A DNA stretch of 64,000 bases from Nissolia schottii (Eukaryota; Streptophyta; Magnoliopsida; Fabales; Fabaceae), in contig QANU01006528.1 of the NCBI GenBank assembly GCA_003254905.1, forward strand, positions 36,688 to 100,687. Reading direction: 5' to 3'. Each line of letters begins with the position of its first letter. Position 1 is the stretch's first letter. The position numbers and the translations under genes are program-made. Below the pieces are notes generated by a model, which was given only the letters and a program-made list of their open reading frames with translations, was not told the origin of the DNA and made no database searches. Below are positions 11,690 to 24,475 of this stretch, in pieces.

Positions 11690-12800
11690 AAGATGACTAA
11701 GCCATCTTTATTTTATTTTTATCTTATTTTTCTTTTTTTTTCCATTAATTTTTGTGGCTAAGAATGGCCAAGGCCACGGCCTTGAGAGCCTATAAATAGC
11801 CCTCTCATGCCTTTCATTTCCTCATTTTTTTTTTTTCATTTGTTAGCTTTTGCTTAAAACACGTTCCGTTCGTGCACTCTGTTGTTACGCTGCTGAAGCC
11901 GAAAATTAGCAAGGACCAGCTATGTACTCGTGGGAACATCTTCTCACCATCCTCGCCATCCACAAAACACTCCTAGGAAGTGGGTAAATTTAGCTTACTC
12001 ACCTCCTTGGTGACTTCTAAATGATTGCTTGTGATTATGTGATTATGTGCTATTATGTGAAACTACCATGTATTATGTGAAACTACCAGCCAATCTAGAT
12101 CAGTTGTTGCGTGATTAAAGAAGTTCTCGTGGGCTGCATGTTCCAACAAACACTTATCCATATTACTTACATGTAATAATAATGCTGATTATGTTTGATG
12201 TCGAAATGCATCATGAGGACATGGTTGTCATTCAGGTGTTAGGACAACCTTAAATGACTAGAAGTTATCACCTAACTCTATCAAAGATCATAAATGAACC
12301 TTAAGAAAAACGTAAGATCTTAAGAAGGTTCTGGTCATTGAGGGCTGGTGCACCTTGAAGAAAGTATGTAGTTATATAATAGGGAATCCCTCTCTCTTGG
12401 CACATCCAACGGACAAGCCCCTTGCCAGTCCAACAAGGTAGATTGGTTTTATGATCAAGAAACGCAGACATAGACCTGAATGCAGGCTTCGTCCTGATCC
12501 ACGGGAAGAAAGTAAGAAAGTAATGTAAAGTATAAGCTTTTACGTCATGACGTCGAAAAGGAAGGTATGTCCCCAAGTGTGGACACTAAGAAGAAGTTCA
12601 AAATAATGAGCCCACTCCTGGTGTCACTATAAGGATGGACCCCCTCATCATTCCGCAAGAAGAATGGTCAATTCCCTATCTCCGCTCGATGAAGTATGCT
12701 TTCATGCATCCGTGGTTAGCTACCACTCAGGTAACGACGATTGTTGCTTCGTGATGGCGGTACATCTTGTGGTTCAGATCTGAGTCATCCGTTGTGGATC
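11690..12800 (+). repeat. Diverged LTR fragment related to the 36-43 kb LTR family
   Basis: The stretch has a TATA-like CCTATAAATAGCC at about 11790 and then GGAAGTGGGTAAATTTAG with CTCACCTCCTTGGTGA near 11976-12010. The LTR at 39211-42043 has the parallel GAGGAAGTGGGTAACTC with CTCACCTCTTTGATGG near 39952. Further on, GTGGTTAGCTACCACTCAGG (about 12711) matches GTGGTTAGCTGCCACTCAGG near 36434. No ends or target duplication were found. The minus-strand frame at 12301-12576 has no recognisable domain. The remainder to 13818 holds a G-rich run near 13102 and no gene. Confidence 0.5.
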
Positions 12801-13818
12801 GAGGTGAAGTGTTGTAGATCTAACTCAGCCATTCATTTTTTGCTCCATCTTCTTCTTCCTCTTGCTCCGAAAATTTTTTTGTATTTATTTTTTAGAACAA
12901 GAAATGTGAACTGAAGCATTATTGTTGTGATGCTTTTTTGGATTCAATATTATTAATCATTTGGAACAACTGTGATTCAATAATGAAGATTTTTTATTTC
13001 AATTTGATTATTATTATTGTAAAAGGAATGAAAATTGGGGATCTATGCGGGGAACGAGGAGGGATTGGAACTTCTTTTGTGAATGAAAGCAAGGAAGGTT
13101 TTGGGGGGGGGGGGGAAGGCGTGTGCTCCCTACCCCCACCAACATTCTTATGTGTAACATTCCAATGTAATGAATTGAATGTTAATTGCAATAGCTTAAT
13201 TGCATTTACATAGTCACTAGCTTAAAGCAGTTGATATGACATAAGAAAAGCAGAATAGTGAATCAAATTAGGAAATAGAAAGGAAAAGGCGATAAACTAA
13301 TTGAGGTATAGAGAAATCAAAAAATGAGAAGTTAAGAGAAATTTTTCACAAATTCCAAACACCTCTACCTTGCTTTCCTTATTTTTTTGTCCACGCATCG
13401 AGCAAGTGAGAATCTACTATCTAATACATGTTATCTCTAAATAACTAGTACATATTACCAGGCATAGAAACAAATAGCTTGGAAGCAGCAATGTCATAAA
13501 AAACAACTACTCGAATAATTTATGTATCTCAAGCGACAAGAGCTCGAGGTCACGAGTACATTCAATTCAGTCCAGCAGCCGAGGATCAATTACAATACAG
13601 GCAGTACCTATATTATCACCTATTTCAGTTTTCTAGACTTGATGGCTTTTATTGCCCTTCTGAAACGGGTTAGCAAGAAGCAAAGAAGCAAACAAATACA
13701 CAGTTCAAACGACCAAAAGTTTCCATCAATTAAAAGACAGGAAGAGGCCGGGTTAAACATCTCCATGGCAAGTTAGCAACAAATTTCAGCAACAAAAAAC
13801 CAATCATAGGCAGCACAC

Positions 13819-16800
13819 TCATTTCCCATCCATTTTTATGGTATCCGCTGGCGCCTTTAGCAGCTTCTTTAGTGTCTCAACTATGCTAGGGAAAGGTGGG
13901 CGTTCGGCAGGGTTGCTGCAGGAAAGAATTAACAAGCATTAGAACCAAATCAATGCGCTACAAAATGTAGGATTTAATGACCAGTTATCAACACTTACTC
14001 AGCCCAACAAGATTCCATGAGAGAGGCTAATACTGGGGAGATGTTTGGAGGGATAGCAAGCCTTCTATTCTGGAAACCAACAGCTCCAACCACCTGATCA
14101 TACAGACGAAGATTGTTATACAGATTTTTTTTATGAACGCCAGAGGTCTCACTTTGTCATGCAGTTGATTGAAATATGCAAGTTAACATTTTATACCCCT
14201 CTCTCAATTACATGTCCTTTTCAATTGAAAATTTCTGAAAAATAATCCCTAGTAATGCATAAATGAACACATTATGTAAAAATGATTCACTTCAAGCATC
14301 TGAAGTTCTGACCATTACGCATGATCCCAAAAAAAAACTTCTGATAACATAAATATTGAACAAGTTTACCTGTGCAGGGCTAAGTCCACTCCATGGTTGT
14401 TGAAGGGTCACGAGTTCCCACATGATGACTCCAAAACTGTAGACATCAGACTTCTCATTTGAAGGTTCTCCACGAAGAAATTCTGGAGCCATCCACTCAG
14501 GCTGAAAATAAAATTAAGAGTGTTACAACACACTTATTGAAGGTGAGGCCGTGAAGTGAAAGATCAACCTGCAAAATATTAATAGAACGACCACTTCAAT
14601 ATTTAAAGGAATTTTCCTCTATATCTAGACCAACATGCAGAACCTAGTACCCTACTAGGTTAGACTACAAAATCAAATACAAATTTATCCCTTAAAGCAC
14701 ACCTGAAAATGTACTTTCCCAACCAAGAGACCAAACTGACATCAAACAATTCGGAGTTATACATCCAATCTCACTACAGATAGTCAATCATCTTCGTAGA
14801 AGATTATTGTGTCATTGATCAAAGATCACCTTGTTAAAAAAAAAGGTATGGGTAACAGAACCATTGTCAACATCAGGTAAAGTTGCACTCATGTATTGGA
14901 GCAGTTGAACTCTGTACTACTCATATACTTCCCTTTCCATAATAAACAGTGTACAACTCAACAAATAAATGGAAGAGAACTAGAACATTAAATAGTTGAT
15001 ATCATCATGCTTATGCACATAATCAGAGTAAGAGACTTACTGTTCCAGCAACGGATTTTGATGATATGAAAGTATTTGCCTTAAATCTGGATAATCCAAA
15101 ATCACAAACCTAAACATGGAATGAAAAAAATAAAAAATCATGTCCTAGCACAAAATTTATAAAAATTTCGAGAAACTCAACTGCTCAGTCAATTTAATTA
15201 TACCTTTACAGTCCAATTTCTGTCCACTAACAGGTTTGGGGATTTGAGATCCCAGTGCACGATTGGGGGCTTCAGACAGTGGAGATAATTTATCCCTTTA
15301 GCCTGGAATCAGACAGATCATATATCATTTACAAGTCAATCTATTAACATGACAGAATAATAATATAATATCTGATACAAACCACATCTAAACTCATTCG
15401 CAGTCTTCTCCTTTGATCAAGGATTTCACCAGATGCTGGCCTATGTATCAGGCGGAATAAACTACCTCTGTCATACATGTACCAAGAAACAACAGTAAGA
15501 CACTTGAAAATTTTCAAGCGAAAAATTTCTGTAATAGTTAATTATGGAAGAAACTGGATGTCTTACCTGGGCAAGTACTCTGTCACGATAGATAGATGGG
15601 GACGTTTGGTAACCGCACCCATGAAGAGCACCACATTTGGATGCCGCACACGTTTCATTATTGCAACCTGAAGCAATCACACAACATGAGGAGTGTAATG
15701 CGAATGGTTTTCTCGTTTCTAAATGTGGATACAACAATAAGAAGCTTTAGCCCCCATATATGTGAATAACTTTGTAATTTGTATGTAAAATTTCAAAAAT
15801 GATTCCCTCATATCAAACCAAAGATAAAAACAAAACAAAAAAAATAAGCATGGAAAGAGGGAAACTGGTAAAAGTTAAATAATCGTTAGTAGGACAAAGA
15901 TGCTGCTAGCAGAAGACAAAAGTAAGACAATAATGATGATAGAAGAAATAGAATCATTTTTTTATGAAGAGACATTTATCAGTGTTAAAAAATAACAAAG
16001 TACAACACACTATATAGAACGTACCACATGTTAATGAGGATAATTGATGATCATCTGAAATGCATTCATTAAATGACATGCCAGGAAAACACGACTTGAT
16101 CACAACAATTCTGATCATAAACTAATGCAGTTAGTAATACATTTGTTAAGGCCATTTTAGGAAGACTAACCTCTCTCAAAAACTCTTTCAACTGATCATC
16201 TAGGAAATCCTGAACGGTTAAAACCTTGACAGCAACATCCTAAAAATAACCAAAATGGGAAAATATTTAACATAATTAATAAAACGCTGCATAAAAAATT
16301 TATATAGAATACAGCAAAATCAACACAAGTGCCTTCATAACATTTACCGATCCATGCCATTCAGCTCTGTACACTGTCCCAAATGATCCTGCATACAGGA
16401 AAAAAGCAGCAACATTTAGAGTCACCATGTCTGTTAGCCTTAAAAAGGAAGCAGCTGAAAGAAGCAGAAAATATACCAGCACCAATACGCTCTTTAATTC
16501 GTAAATCGTCCCATGATATCTCCAGCCAGTCCATTGCAAGTGATGGTTCAAGATTCAAGTATCTTGGAATATTTCCAGCTCCCTGGTTTTCATGTCTATT
16601 GTCTACCTTTTCCAGTCCTGACTGGCTAGATGAGCTATGTACAGATTGCTTAAAGGTGGATTTTAGCCCAGAACTTCTCTTCATAATAATCTCATTGTTG
16701 GAAATTTCTTGCGCTGCAACATTATCTTTACCAAGCCTAGGATAAAGAGCTTCAGAAATACCTTCATGTACAGAAGGGAAAATTAATAAAACCCACAATT

Positions 16801-18296
16801 TCACATTCCAAGTCACCACCTTTTAATTCAAAAGGAATGAAATGTGAGAATGTACATTCACAAGTTCGATCAACTGAAGAATAAATGGAGCCCTTACGAT
16901 TTTTCAGCAAACTGGTGTCTTTTCCTTGTGGACCTTCCTCTTCCTGTACACAACCTGTAAGATATCAAGTAACAAATAAGACCAACTTCAGACTACCAAT
17001 GTTCTCAGCAACCTGAGATTTATTAAAACAGAACTATGTCAAAATAGGATTCCATGTCCGTGTCGAGTTCAACCGTTAATCTTAAATTTAGATCCAACCA
17101 TGCTCCAAGCTCAGGAAGGAAAACACCAAAAGCATTTTTAAATCCATATCATAAGAAAAATTAGGACTTGGCTAGAGGGAAAGTATGAAAGATGAAATGT
17201 CTTCGGCATAGGCCTCAATTCAAAATTGGTGGAAGATACCAAAGATGTTGCTAAAGCTTGACTATGTCATAAATAGCTCAAGTTATGCACACGTGATAGT
17301 TTCTGTGCACATGCATCATTTGGACAACAAAAATACTGCAGAGCCAGAAACCTTCGGAATTTCTAACTTCTAACCATGTATCATTTCTCTTTGAACAATT
17401 AGTTGAGAAGTTTTCATTAAGTATAATTGATATTACAGTATCCCCAAGGTAAAAACTATTAGGGCCTTATATAAATAAGGTTAAAGGATATGCACCTGCA
17501 CATTCAGGAATAGCACATTCTGAACTTGAATAGAAATATTTGTAAGCATTTGAAAGACCTTCAAAGGTTATATAAAGCACAACATACCTAAATACCGGTG
17601 ACTTTCTGGTTTAATAGAGCTGTGATTGGGATTTAAGGATTCAGAATATGCTTCAACATCCACATACGGCGATTGGCATTCTTTTAAATGAGAAATTTGA
17701 AATGGAGAAGGAATCGAAGACAAATATGCTCCATTAATTGAGGAATCTGGGCCATGGACATTTCCTGGGTCCCCAACTAGGTCAACTACATATTCCCTGT
17801 TAAAAAAATGAAGCATGTAAATCATATGACAAAAAACCCACAGACAACATGAAATAAATGTCTGCTTGATGAACTGATCTAACAAAGACCACAACAATAA
17901 ACTACAGTCGCAAGCTGAATTCCGGGTAGGAGCAATCAAGTTCTAAACAAACAGAAAGAGAAGAACCTAGCCGACAATAGAATGAAAACGATACAAGCAA
18001 AGTAAACAATAAAAATTAAGGGGGAGAAATGAATGAAAACAGTCAATAATACTAAACTGATGCAAACAAAGATAGCTGCAACTGCAAGGGGGTTAGCCAT
18101 TGTACTAACCTAGAGAGCTGCCTGTCATCTTTAATCTTGACAAGGCAAGAGGATCTATGATCCGAAGCACAGTACCTGCAACCTCGAGCGATGCGGCATG
18201 GCAAACCTATGTAATCAGCCAATCTCTGCATGCACAAATCCGTAAAAGTAATAGTGAATAACTAAAAAGTAACAGGTGAATTTCCAATAACCAAAG

Positions 18297-18351
<55 letters not shown>

Positions 18352-20514
18352 AACACTATAAAGACAACATTAATGCAACCTCCTGTACATGGATGCTCAG
18401 TTGCTCACTAACATTCTTATGCAACAAAAATATACTACTATAATAGTGTGATCATGGTTATCAGAATCTTACAATTCATGATTCGAATCGCACGATTTGA
18501 TACGATTCAACATGCTAGCGATGCGTATCATGCCATGAATTTTATGATACATGTACGATTCAGTGCAATGGTGAAACGATTCAACGATTTATTACTTTTT
18601 TATTTTTGCCTCGTTCTCATTGAAGAAATTAAAGAGTCAAAGCTTAAGTTGTTAAATGAAATGAACAAAAGAGGTGTTACTAAATACATCATTGCTAACT
18701 ATTCCATTCTTTTGAAATAAAGATATCATGTATTCACTTGTTCACTTAGTTTATTAGCTATACAATTAGCTATTTGACTATGAAATGCTAGTATTTCTTT
18801 TTAACGTTCTTTACATGAAAAATATATGTATGCTATATCTAATTATTGATTATGAATTTTACGATTCGCAATCCAGTTCGATTTACGATTTGTAAGATAA
18901 GCTTTCCGATTCACAGTTTGACTCCCGATTTGATAACTATTCTATGAGTGTAATACAAATAATTCAGGAAACAAGATTTTCACCTTGAAGAGAATGGCGC
19001 GATGCCTACACAGTCCAGTTGACAAGCTTCCGATGGGAAGCACAACGCAACGGTGAAAACTCCTCAACCTCTTACTAACCAACTTCCACCGCTTATGCAG
19101 ATCTCCTTGCTCCACCGGGAACTTACCCCTTCATATATACGAAAACGCACACATTTCAACCCCAAAACATAAATAAATAAACAAGCTGCCAATATTCAGC
19201 AATAAAATATCTGAAGAGACAGGGTGTTGTGAAACAGCATGTCTGTATCTTATTCCTATTAGGAAGAGAAAAAAATCTTACCCCATGCATATGGCAACAA
19301 GCTTTCCAAGTTGTTCCACCAGCACCAACGAGTTCTTGGAAGCACAATACAGCTCCTGCGCTTTGTCTAGAAGCTCCTTAAGCTGAGAGTCCTGCCTATC
19401 AACGACAACCACCTCCATCGAGGTCTCGCTCGGTTCAACCGCTTTCAGGGCCATCAGCGCCGGTAGCCGGTTACCTTCCTCCGTCTCATTGCACATCACC
19501 CACAGGTGCGGGTTCATCCCCAATATGTTGTAAAAACCATCAGATATCTTGTCCGTGTACGACAAGCACCCACTCACCTGAAAAAAAACACGCAACGCAT
19601 TCAATTAAGGAAATTAAAAAGAAAGCGAAAAAAAAAAAATGCCAACCGGATTTGTTTGAAGTGTCCTTTACCCATAAACGATAAGAAACGGACTCGGCAT
19701 CCCAGGTCTCGATTCCGGTGTTGAGAGCGGGTTCAGTGGTGAGGCTTGCTAAGCAAGCGAGCCTCTTCGCTAACGTTACTTGCAGGTGGTAGCTTTCTTG
19801 ATACCTCCGAGCGTAACCGTCGTTGTTGTTGCGACCTGCTTCTTCTCCTCGTTCCTCTTCTTCTCCGTGCCGTCTTGCTACGGCTGCGAGGGACACGCGA
19901 GACGACGACGTTGCGTCTTTGGTGTTAATGTCGCTGGAAAAAGTGGCGGTGCCGTCCAACGTCGTCGTTCCGGAGAACAGGCTCCCGGCGTAGCTGCTCC
20001 CGCTGGACAACCGCGGAAGAGATACCTGCCGGTCGAAGTTCCGGTCGTAGCTCCGGTCAGCCCCGACGGCATCCTTGATCGTCTCCGGCGCCGGCGGGAG
20101 CAGGAGCTCGCGGTCCTCCTCCTCCGCCGCCGCGAGGCGGCGGCGATCCGATCGGTTGCGGTCGCGCTTCTTGTCGGTCAGCCAATCGCAGAACGCGGCG
20201 ATTTGCTTGTTCTTGGTCCGGACCCTGTCGCCGCCGGCGAAGAGCTCCGAGACCGCGGAGTATTTTCCCGAGGGGAAAACGACGTCGTCTTTGGCATCAG
20301 GAGCAGCAATAACACTTGTCGTACTAGTAGTTGCTGCTGTTGACACGAATGTCTTTTTCGGAACGTCGCTTTCAACGCCAAAAGTATTATTATCAGGTGA
20401 TTTGATTGGGTTGACAATTTTCTTCTTCTCGTGATCTAATTTTTGCTTCGAAGATTCATCGAATCCTCTCTCCGGAAATTGCCTCGGGAAAATGTAAGTG
20501 GCTCTATGAGGCAT
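13819..20514 (-). CDS. CTR1-family Raf-like MAP kinase kinase kinase
   Basis: Sixteen exons join in phase to 912 codons plus stop: 20514-19672, 19577-19282, 19128-18984, 18225-18110, 17796-17588, 16954-16898, 16761-16477, 16388-16348, 16239-16171, 15667-15567, 15467-15383, 15302-15204, 15109-15041, 14501-14370, 14093-13999, 13915-13819. The N-terminus ([19 protein letters not shown]) is that of the CTR1-like subgroup near At4g24480, as I recall it. An EDR1/CTR1 regulatory domain spans about 270-500 ([39 protein letters not shown]). The kinase domain spans about 645-900: glycine loop [14 protein letters not shown] lysine 669, CDFGLSR (Asp785) and WMAPE (812). The catalytic loop reads H765-W766-D767 instead of HRD. 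CTR1 kinases restrain ethylene signalling at ER receptors; this paralogue's pathway is inferred. The short frame at 14292-14492 is one of its exons, not a separate gene. Confidence 0.93.
18299..18348. repeat. (TTA)n microsatellite in intron 3 of the CTR1-like gene
   Basis: Roughly sixteen TTA units lie just upstream of exon 4 on the minus strand. Simple repeat, probably length-variable. Confidence 0.85.
18451..18945. mobile_element. Non-autonomous TIR element in intron 3 of the CTR1-like gene
   Basis: The left end ATGGTTATCAGAATC and the right end (read in reverse) TAGTTATCAAATCGGGA are imperfect inverted termini around an AT-rich core full of degenerate ACGATTCG/TACGATTC words. The same terminal style (ATGGTTATCAAA followed by TCG-rich words) bounds the element at 27759-29114, which has a clear target duplication. 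Flanks here read AGTGTGAT and AGTGTAAT, a possible decayed 8-bp duplication. The frame at 18448-18720 is a by-product of the core. Confidence 0.5.
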
Positions 20515-21130
20515 ATCTTTCTTCTCGTTCCCCCTTTCTCCTTTCTTTTTATTTATTTCTCACTCAATAACCGTGATCTGATCTTCCACTTTTCCTCTTC
20601 AACCACCCACCCACACGAACCTTACCCACCTACAACGGTTGTTATTTTTGTAGCTGTTGATGATGATGATGATGATGATGATGCACGCACTCACGTGCAA
20701 ACCCCTGCTCGCCGTTGCCGTCGCCGTCGCCGTCGCCGTCTTCTTCTTCTTCCCTCAACCTAAATACAAATACTTATACATACGTATTCACTGACAGTAG
20801 AAACAAAAACTCCGTTCAGCGCCAAAGCTCATCATCATCATCATCATCTTCTTATTCTTATCAATATTAAGCTATGAAATTGTACCCTGAACTCACGCAC
20901 CTGATAATTGATGGTTCAATGCTGAGTTCACATGCGTACAAACTCGATGACGAAGTTGCGGAGAGGCGATTGACCTCTCATGGAACCGAAGAGGAAGCGT
21001 GAAACGAAAGTAATGATGTTATTATATAGATAAACTTAAAAACGAAAGGGTTCGAGGATTTCTGGAATTTTTGAAGGCGGTGGAGAGAGTGAGAGCTCAG
21101 AGAGAGAGAGAGAGAGAGAGAAAAAAACTG
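20515..21130 (-). promoter_or_regulatory. 5' leader and proximal upstream region of the CTR1-like gene
   Basis: Directly upstream of the ATG (20514) are simple repeats typical of a plant leader: a GAT run at 20657-20682, a CGTCGC/CTT run at about 20712-20752, a TCA run near 20830-20850 and a GA run at 21103-21121. A minus-strand donor-like CAG|GTGCGTGAG near 20900 could start a leader intron, but I could not fix its acceptor. High GC in exon 1 (19.8-20.4 kb) contrasts with the AT-rich surroundings. Confidence 0.4.
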
Positions 21131-21355
21131 GAAAAGGTCTGAGACTGAGTCCTAAGCATTGGTTGGTTGGTTGGTTGTGTGACGAACGCAGTGCTTTATG
21201 CTAAGAGGTTTGCGACTTGTTAGAGCATGGAATATATCTTCAAAGGGTGGGAAATCGAAAAAAATATAAAGTCGGCAGGCTAACGTGCACCGGGGGAGTC
21301 AGTGCACACCCTTTCCCGTGACGCGACACGTCAAATTGCTTGCCAATGGGTTCGT

Positions 21356-21365
21356 GTCACGTGAC
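21356..21365. promoter_or_regulatory. Perfect palindromic G-box (GTCACGTGAC) upstream of the CTR1-like gene
   Basis: A ten-base perfect palindrome with a CACGTG core lies about 840 bp upstream of the start codon, near a second ACGT core (ACACGTCA at about 21326). G-boxes bind bHLH and bZIP factors. Function is inferred from motif and position only. Confidence 0.4.
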
Positions 21366-21369
21366 GGTG

Positions 21370-22815
21370 AGGTGCGCAGTGTGCGCAAGTGGGCAATGTA
21401 GCGTAGTCAGGAGCCGCGGGTTTCTGTGGGTGGCTAGCTGCGGCAGGTAGTAAAATAACAAATTGTGAACTCGGGAGTCATGTCGCACGAGATTATGGAT
21501 ATACCTGTCCCTGGCAGGTGAAGTGACGGGAACACCCTTTTCATCGTTAAAAATACGCATTTGAACTCTTACTTGTTCTTCTGCAGATTAGTTTTTTTTA
21601 TCAACGGCATGTGACGAGTCTGACGACTTCTTTTGGGAGCTACGAGCCTATTACGACTGTGATGTCGATGGCTTCGGTTCTTCCTATCTCGGGTGAAATG
21701 TGCTGTAAAGGCCGTTTCGGTTGGCATTTTTTTTTTTTGTTTGAAATTCTTTTATTGATTTCTTCTTCTTCTTCTTTCTATTTCCTTTGTTCACTCGGTC
21801 TGCGTGATCCTGTCCATTTCATACTAATATAATCTAATCTTTCGGCTTTCCTGCAAACACACGGCCCATACTTAAGATTTCCTTTCCCCTTTGGTATAGC
21901 TGTTTCATTATTGTTGTACCTTTTATGTTAAGGATGATTGCTAAAATTAGAAAAACAGTTCCAACCAAACCTCTGGTTTTATTACAATAACAGTCAGTGT
22001 ATGTTAGTATGAATTGCACACTATTTTACAAAAGGTTTTTTATGCCACAACAACATATTAAAAAGCACACACACTTAAACATATAATTAGTTGACATATG
22101 CACATGTAAGTAAAACATATCTTTTCTAGTAAAAAATAATAAACATCTCTCAGTTATTTGGATTAAGTTCAAATGTGCAGTTTTTTTTAATAGGAAAATT
22201 ATATCATTAATTTTGATAGAAGTGGTTTTCCCTATTCTATATATTGAAATTCATCGTTCGGTGTTATACTATGAAAAGGCCCATTAGACTTGACTTTTTT
22301 TTTTTATATATATATTTATGATTTTCGTCATTCGTACACCTAAAAGATAAATATGCAATAGTCACTCAACAGTTATCTAACAAAGAAATAAACATTAATT
22401 ATAAAATAAAAAAATAAACATTATGCACTAGAGAAACAAACATTATCATTAGACATTTTTGTGTGTCCATGAACACGTGAGTTTAGTATTATTACAAAAC
22501 AAGAAATAAATATTGTCACCAAACATTTCTACTTGTTCATGCGCACATGTGTTTAAAATATTGTTCATTTCTGTGTTTGACAAAATTTATTTTTCTATTT
22601 TATAATATTTGCTTCTTTATTTTAGTAGTTATTAGATGACTATATTTTAGATGTACAAATAACATTTTTTTGTATATTGAGACATAAAAATGTTTGAAAG
22701 AGAAGGGCATAAGTTGGTTAACAAATTTCAATAAAATTATGAGATCCAAAAACTGTGGAATGAGAAAAAAAACGTAATGACTTTAGTTTCTAACTATAAA
22801 ACAATTTAGACATAC
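21370..22815. other. AT-rich intergenic spacer, no gene
   Basis: No domain-bearing frame on either strand. From about 22320 to 22650 there are repeated words such as AATAAACATTA and ATTTTATAATGTTT that recur at 31690-31990, suggesting another dispersed repeat family. Short frames here are AT-rich by-products. Confidence 0.4.
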
Positions 22816-22822
22816 AAAATTG

Positions 22823-23467
22823 GGTAATTATTCTTGCACACATAGGTTGTTTTTGCAAACTTAAATTTGTTGACTCAACACACTCTTAATTGTCTTACCA
22901 TAACCACTCTCGCGCCTCAAATATAACAATCTCCGAGATAATTGCAAATCAAATAACCGTTCCGTACATTCTCTCTCAATTAGGCTCTTGAGATTTTGTT
23001 TTATCGTTTTTGTTTTTTTTGTTTTCACTAATCACAGTGGTTGTGTCTAAGCATATTAAAAACACAGACATAACCATGATAAATAATGAAACATAACATT
23101 TTATTATGCTCAAACACAACCCTTTGGTGAAAATAAAAACAATCTTACCAAAGTAAAAGATCTAACATTTTTGTTGTGTGAGATACGACTGGTTTAAATA
23201 AACAGACACAGCTTTTTATTATACTTAGACACAACCTTTTCGTAAACTCAGACCTAACCTTATTAAACAACATGACCTAATTGTTCTTTATATATATAGA
23301 AACCCTTTGGTGAAAACAGACACAATCTTACCAAAGTAAAAGACCTAACATTTTTATTGTTTGAGACACAACCAGTTTAAATAAACAGACACAACCTTTT
23401 ATTATACTTAGACACAACATTTTGTGAACTCAGACATAACCTTATTAAACAACATGACCTAACTGTT

Positions 23468-23515
<48 letters not shown>

Positions 23516-23773
23516 GCTTTGGTGAAAATAGACACAACCTTACCAAAGTAAAAGACCTAACCTTTTTGTTATTTAAGACACAACATTTTCGTAAACTTAG
23601 GCTTAACCTTATTAAACAATATGACATAATAGTTATATATATATATAGAAATCCTTTGGTGAAAACAGACACAACCTTACCAAAATAAAAGACATAACAT
23701 TTTTGTTATTTAAGACACAACCTTTTCGTGAACTTAGACCTAGCCTTTTTAAACAATATGACATAACCGTTAT

Positions 23774-23811
<38 letters not shown>

Positions 23812-24475
23812 TATACATAGAAACCCTTTGGTGAAAATAGACACAACCTTACCAAGGTAAAAGACCTAACCTTTTTGTTATTTAAGACACAACATTTTCG
23901 TGAACTCAGACCTAACCTTATTAAACAATATGACATAATCGTTATATGTATATATATATATATATATAAACCCTTTGGTGAAAACAGACACAACCTTACC
24001 AAAGTAAAAGACCTAACCTTTTTGTTATTTAAGACACAACATTTTCGTGAATTCAGACCTAACCTTATTAAACAATATGACATAATCGTTATATGTATAT
24101 ATATATATATATATAAACCCTTTGGTGAAAACAGACACAACCTTACCAAAGTAAAAGACCTAACCTTTTTGTTATTTAAGACACAACATTTTCGTGAATC
24201 AGATCTAACCTTATTAAACAATATGACATAACAGTTATATATATACACACATACACACAACAAAGGAAAGTATTTGATGGACTTTGAACATAAAGATGGA
24301 CAAAACGAAAGATAAATAGAGGAACAGATGAAGAAATAATTAGGTCACAAGAACTCTTGAAGGAGAAAAGTTGTGAGAGAGAGGGCGAAATGTGAAAGGT
24401 GAGAGAGAGGGTTCCATTGTGGCCGAGGCGTTATGGGTAGTTATTGCCCCAGGTGTGCACTAACCTGATGTGCAA
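22823..24475. mobile_element. Putative TIR element swollen by an internal tandem array
   Basis: The left end reads GGGTAATTATTCTTGCACAC. Near 24430-24475 the inverse reads as ATTATTGCACAT with CACACCTGGGGCAATAACTACCC-type words, so imperfect inverted ends flank the array at 23119-24250. A shorter relative at 57980-58300, in reverse, has the same GTGCACAC/GGGTAATTATTTTTGCACAC ends and the ACAGACACAACCTT core but no array. Boundaries are approximate. Confidence 0.4.
23119..24250. repeat. Tandem array of seven 138-211 bp units with embedded TA tracts
   Basis: CCTTTGGTGAAAA recurs at about 23119, 23303, 23514, 23653, 23824, 23971 and 24118. Each copy continues with acagacacaacctta, a TAAAAGACCTAAC block, a GACACAAC block and CCTTATTAAACAATATGACA, ending in a TA or TATG tract. 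The last two full units are spaced exactly 147 bases and are nearly identical, so expansion is recent at the right end. Length differences come mainly from the TA tracts. The frames reported from this stretch are periodic by-products. Confidence 0.85.

Noticed and set aside
12301-12576. 91-codon minus-strand frame
   Set aside because: Lies inside the LTR-related repeat and shows no gag, protease or polymerase motif I can support.
14292-14492. Stand-alone kinase frame ([22 protein letters not shown])
   Set aside because: It is exon 14 of the CTR1-like gene read into its intron.
23119-24250. Regular repeats that could suggest a CRISPR array
   Set aside because: The repeats are long (about 147 bases) and contiguous, without unique spacers, and the host is a plant.
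23445-24263. Several overlapping frames on both strands with YIYIYI and VCVCVY-type repeats
   Set aside because: They are periodic translations of the tandem array and its TA/CA tracts and have no protein signature.
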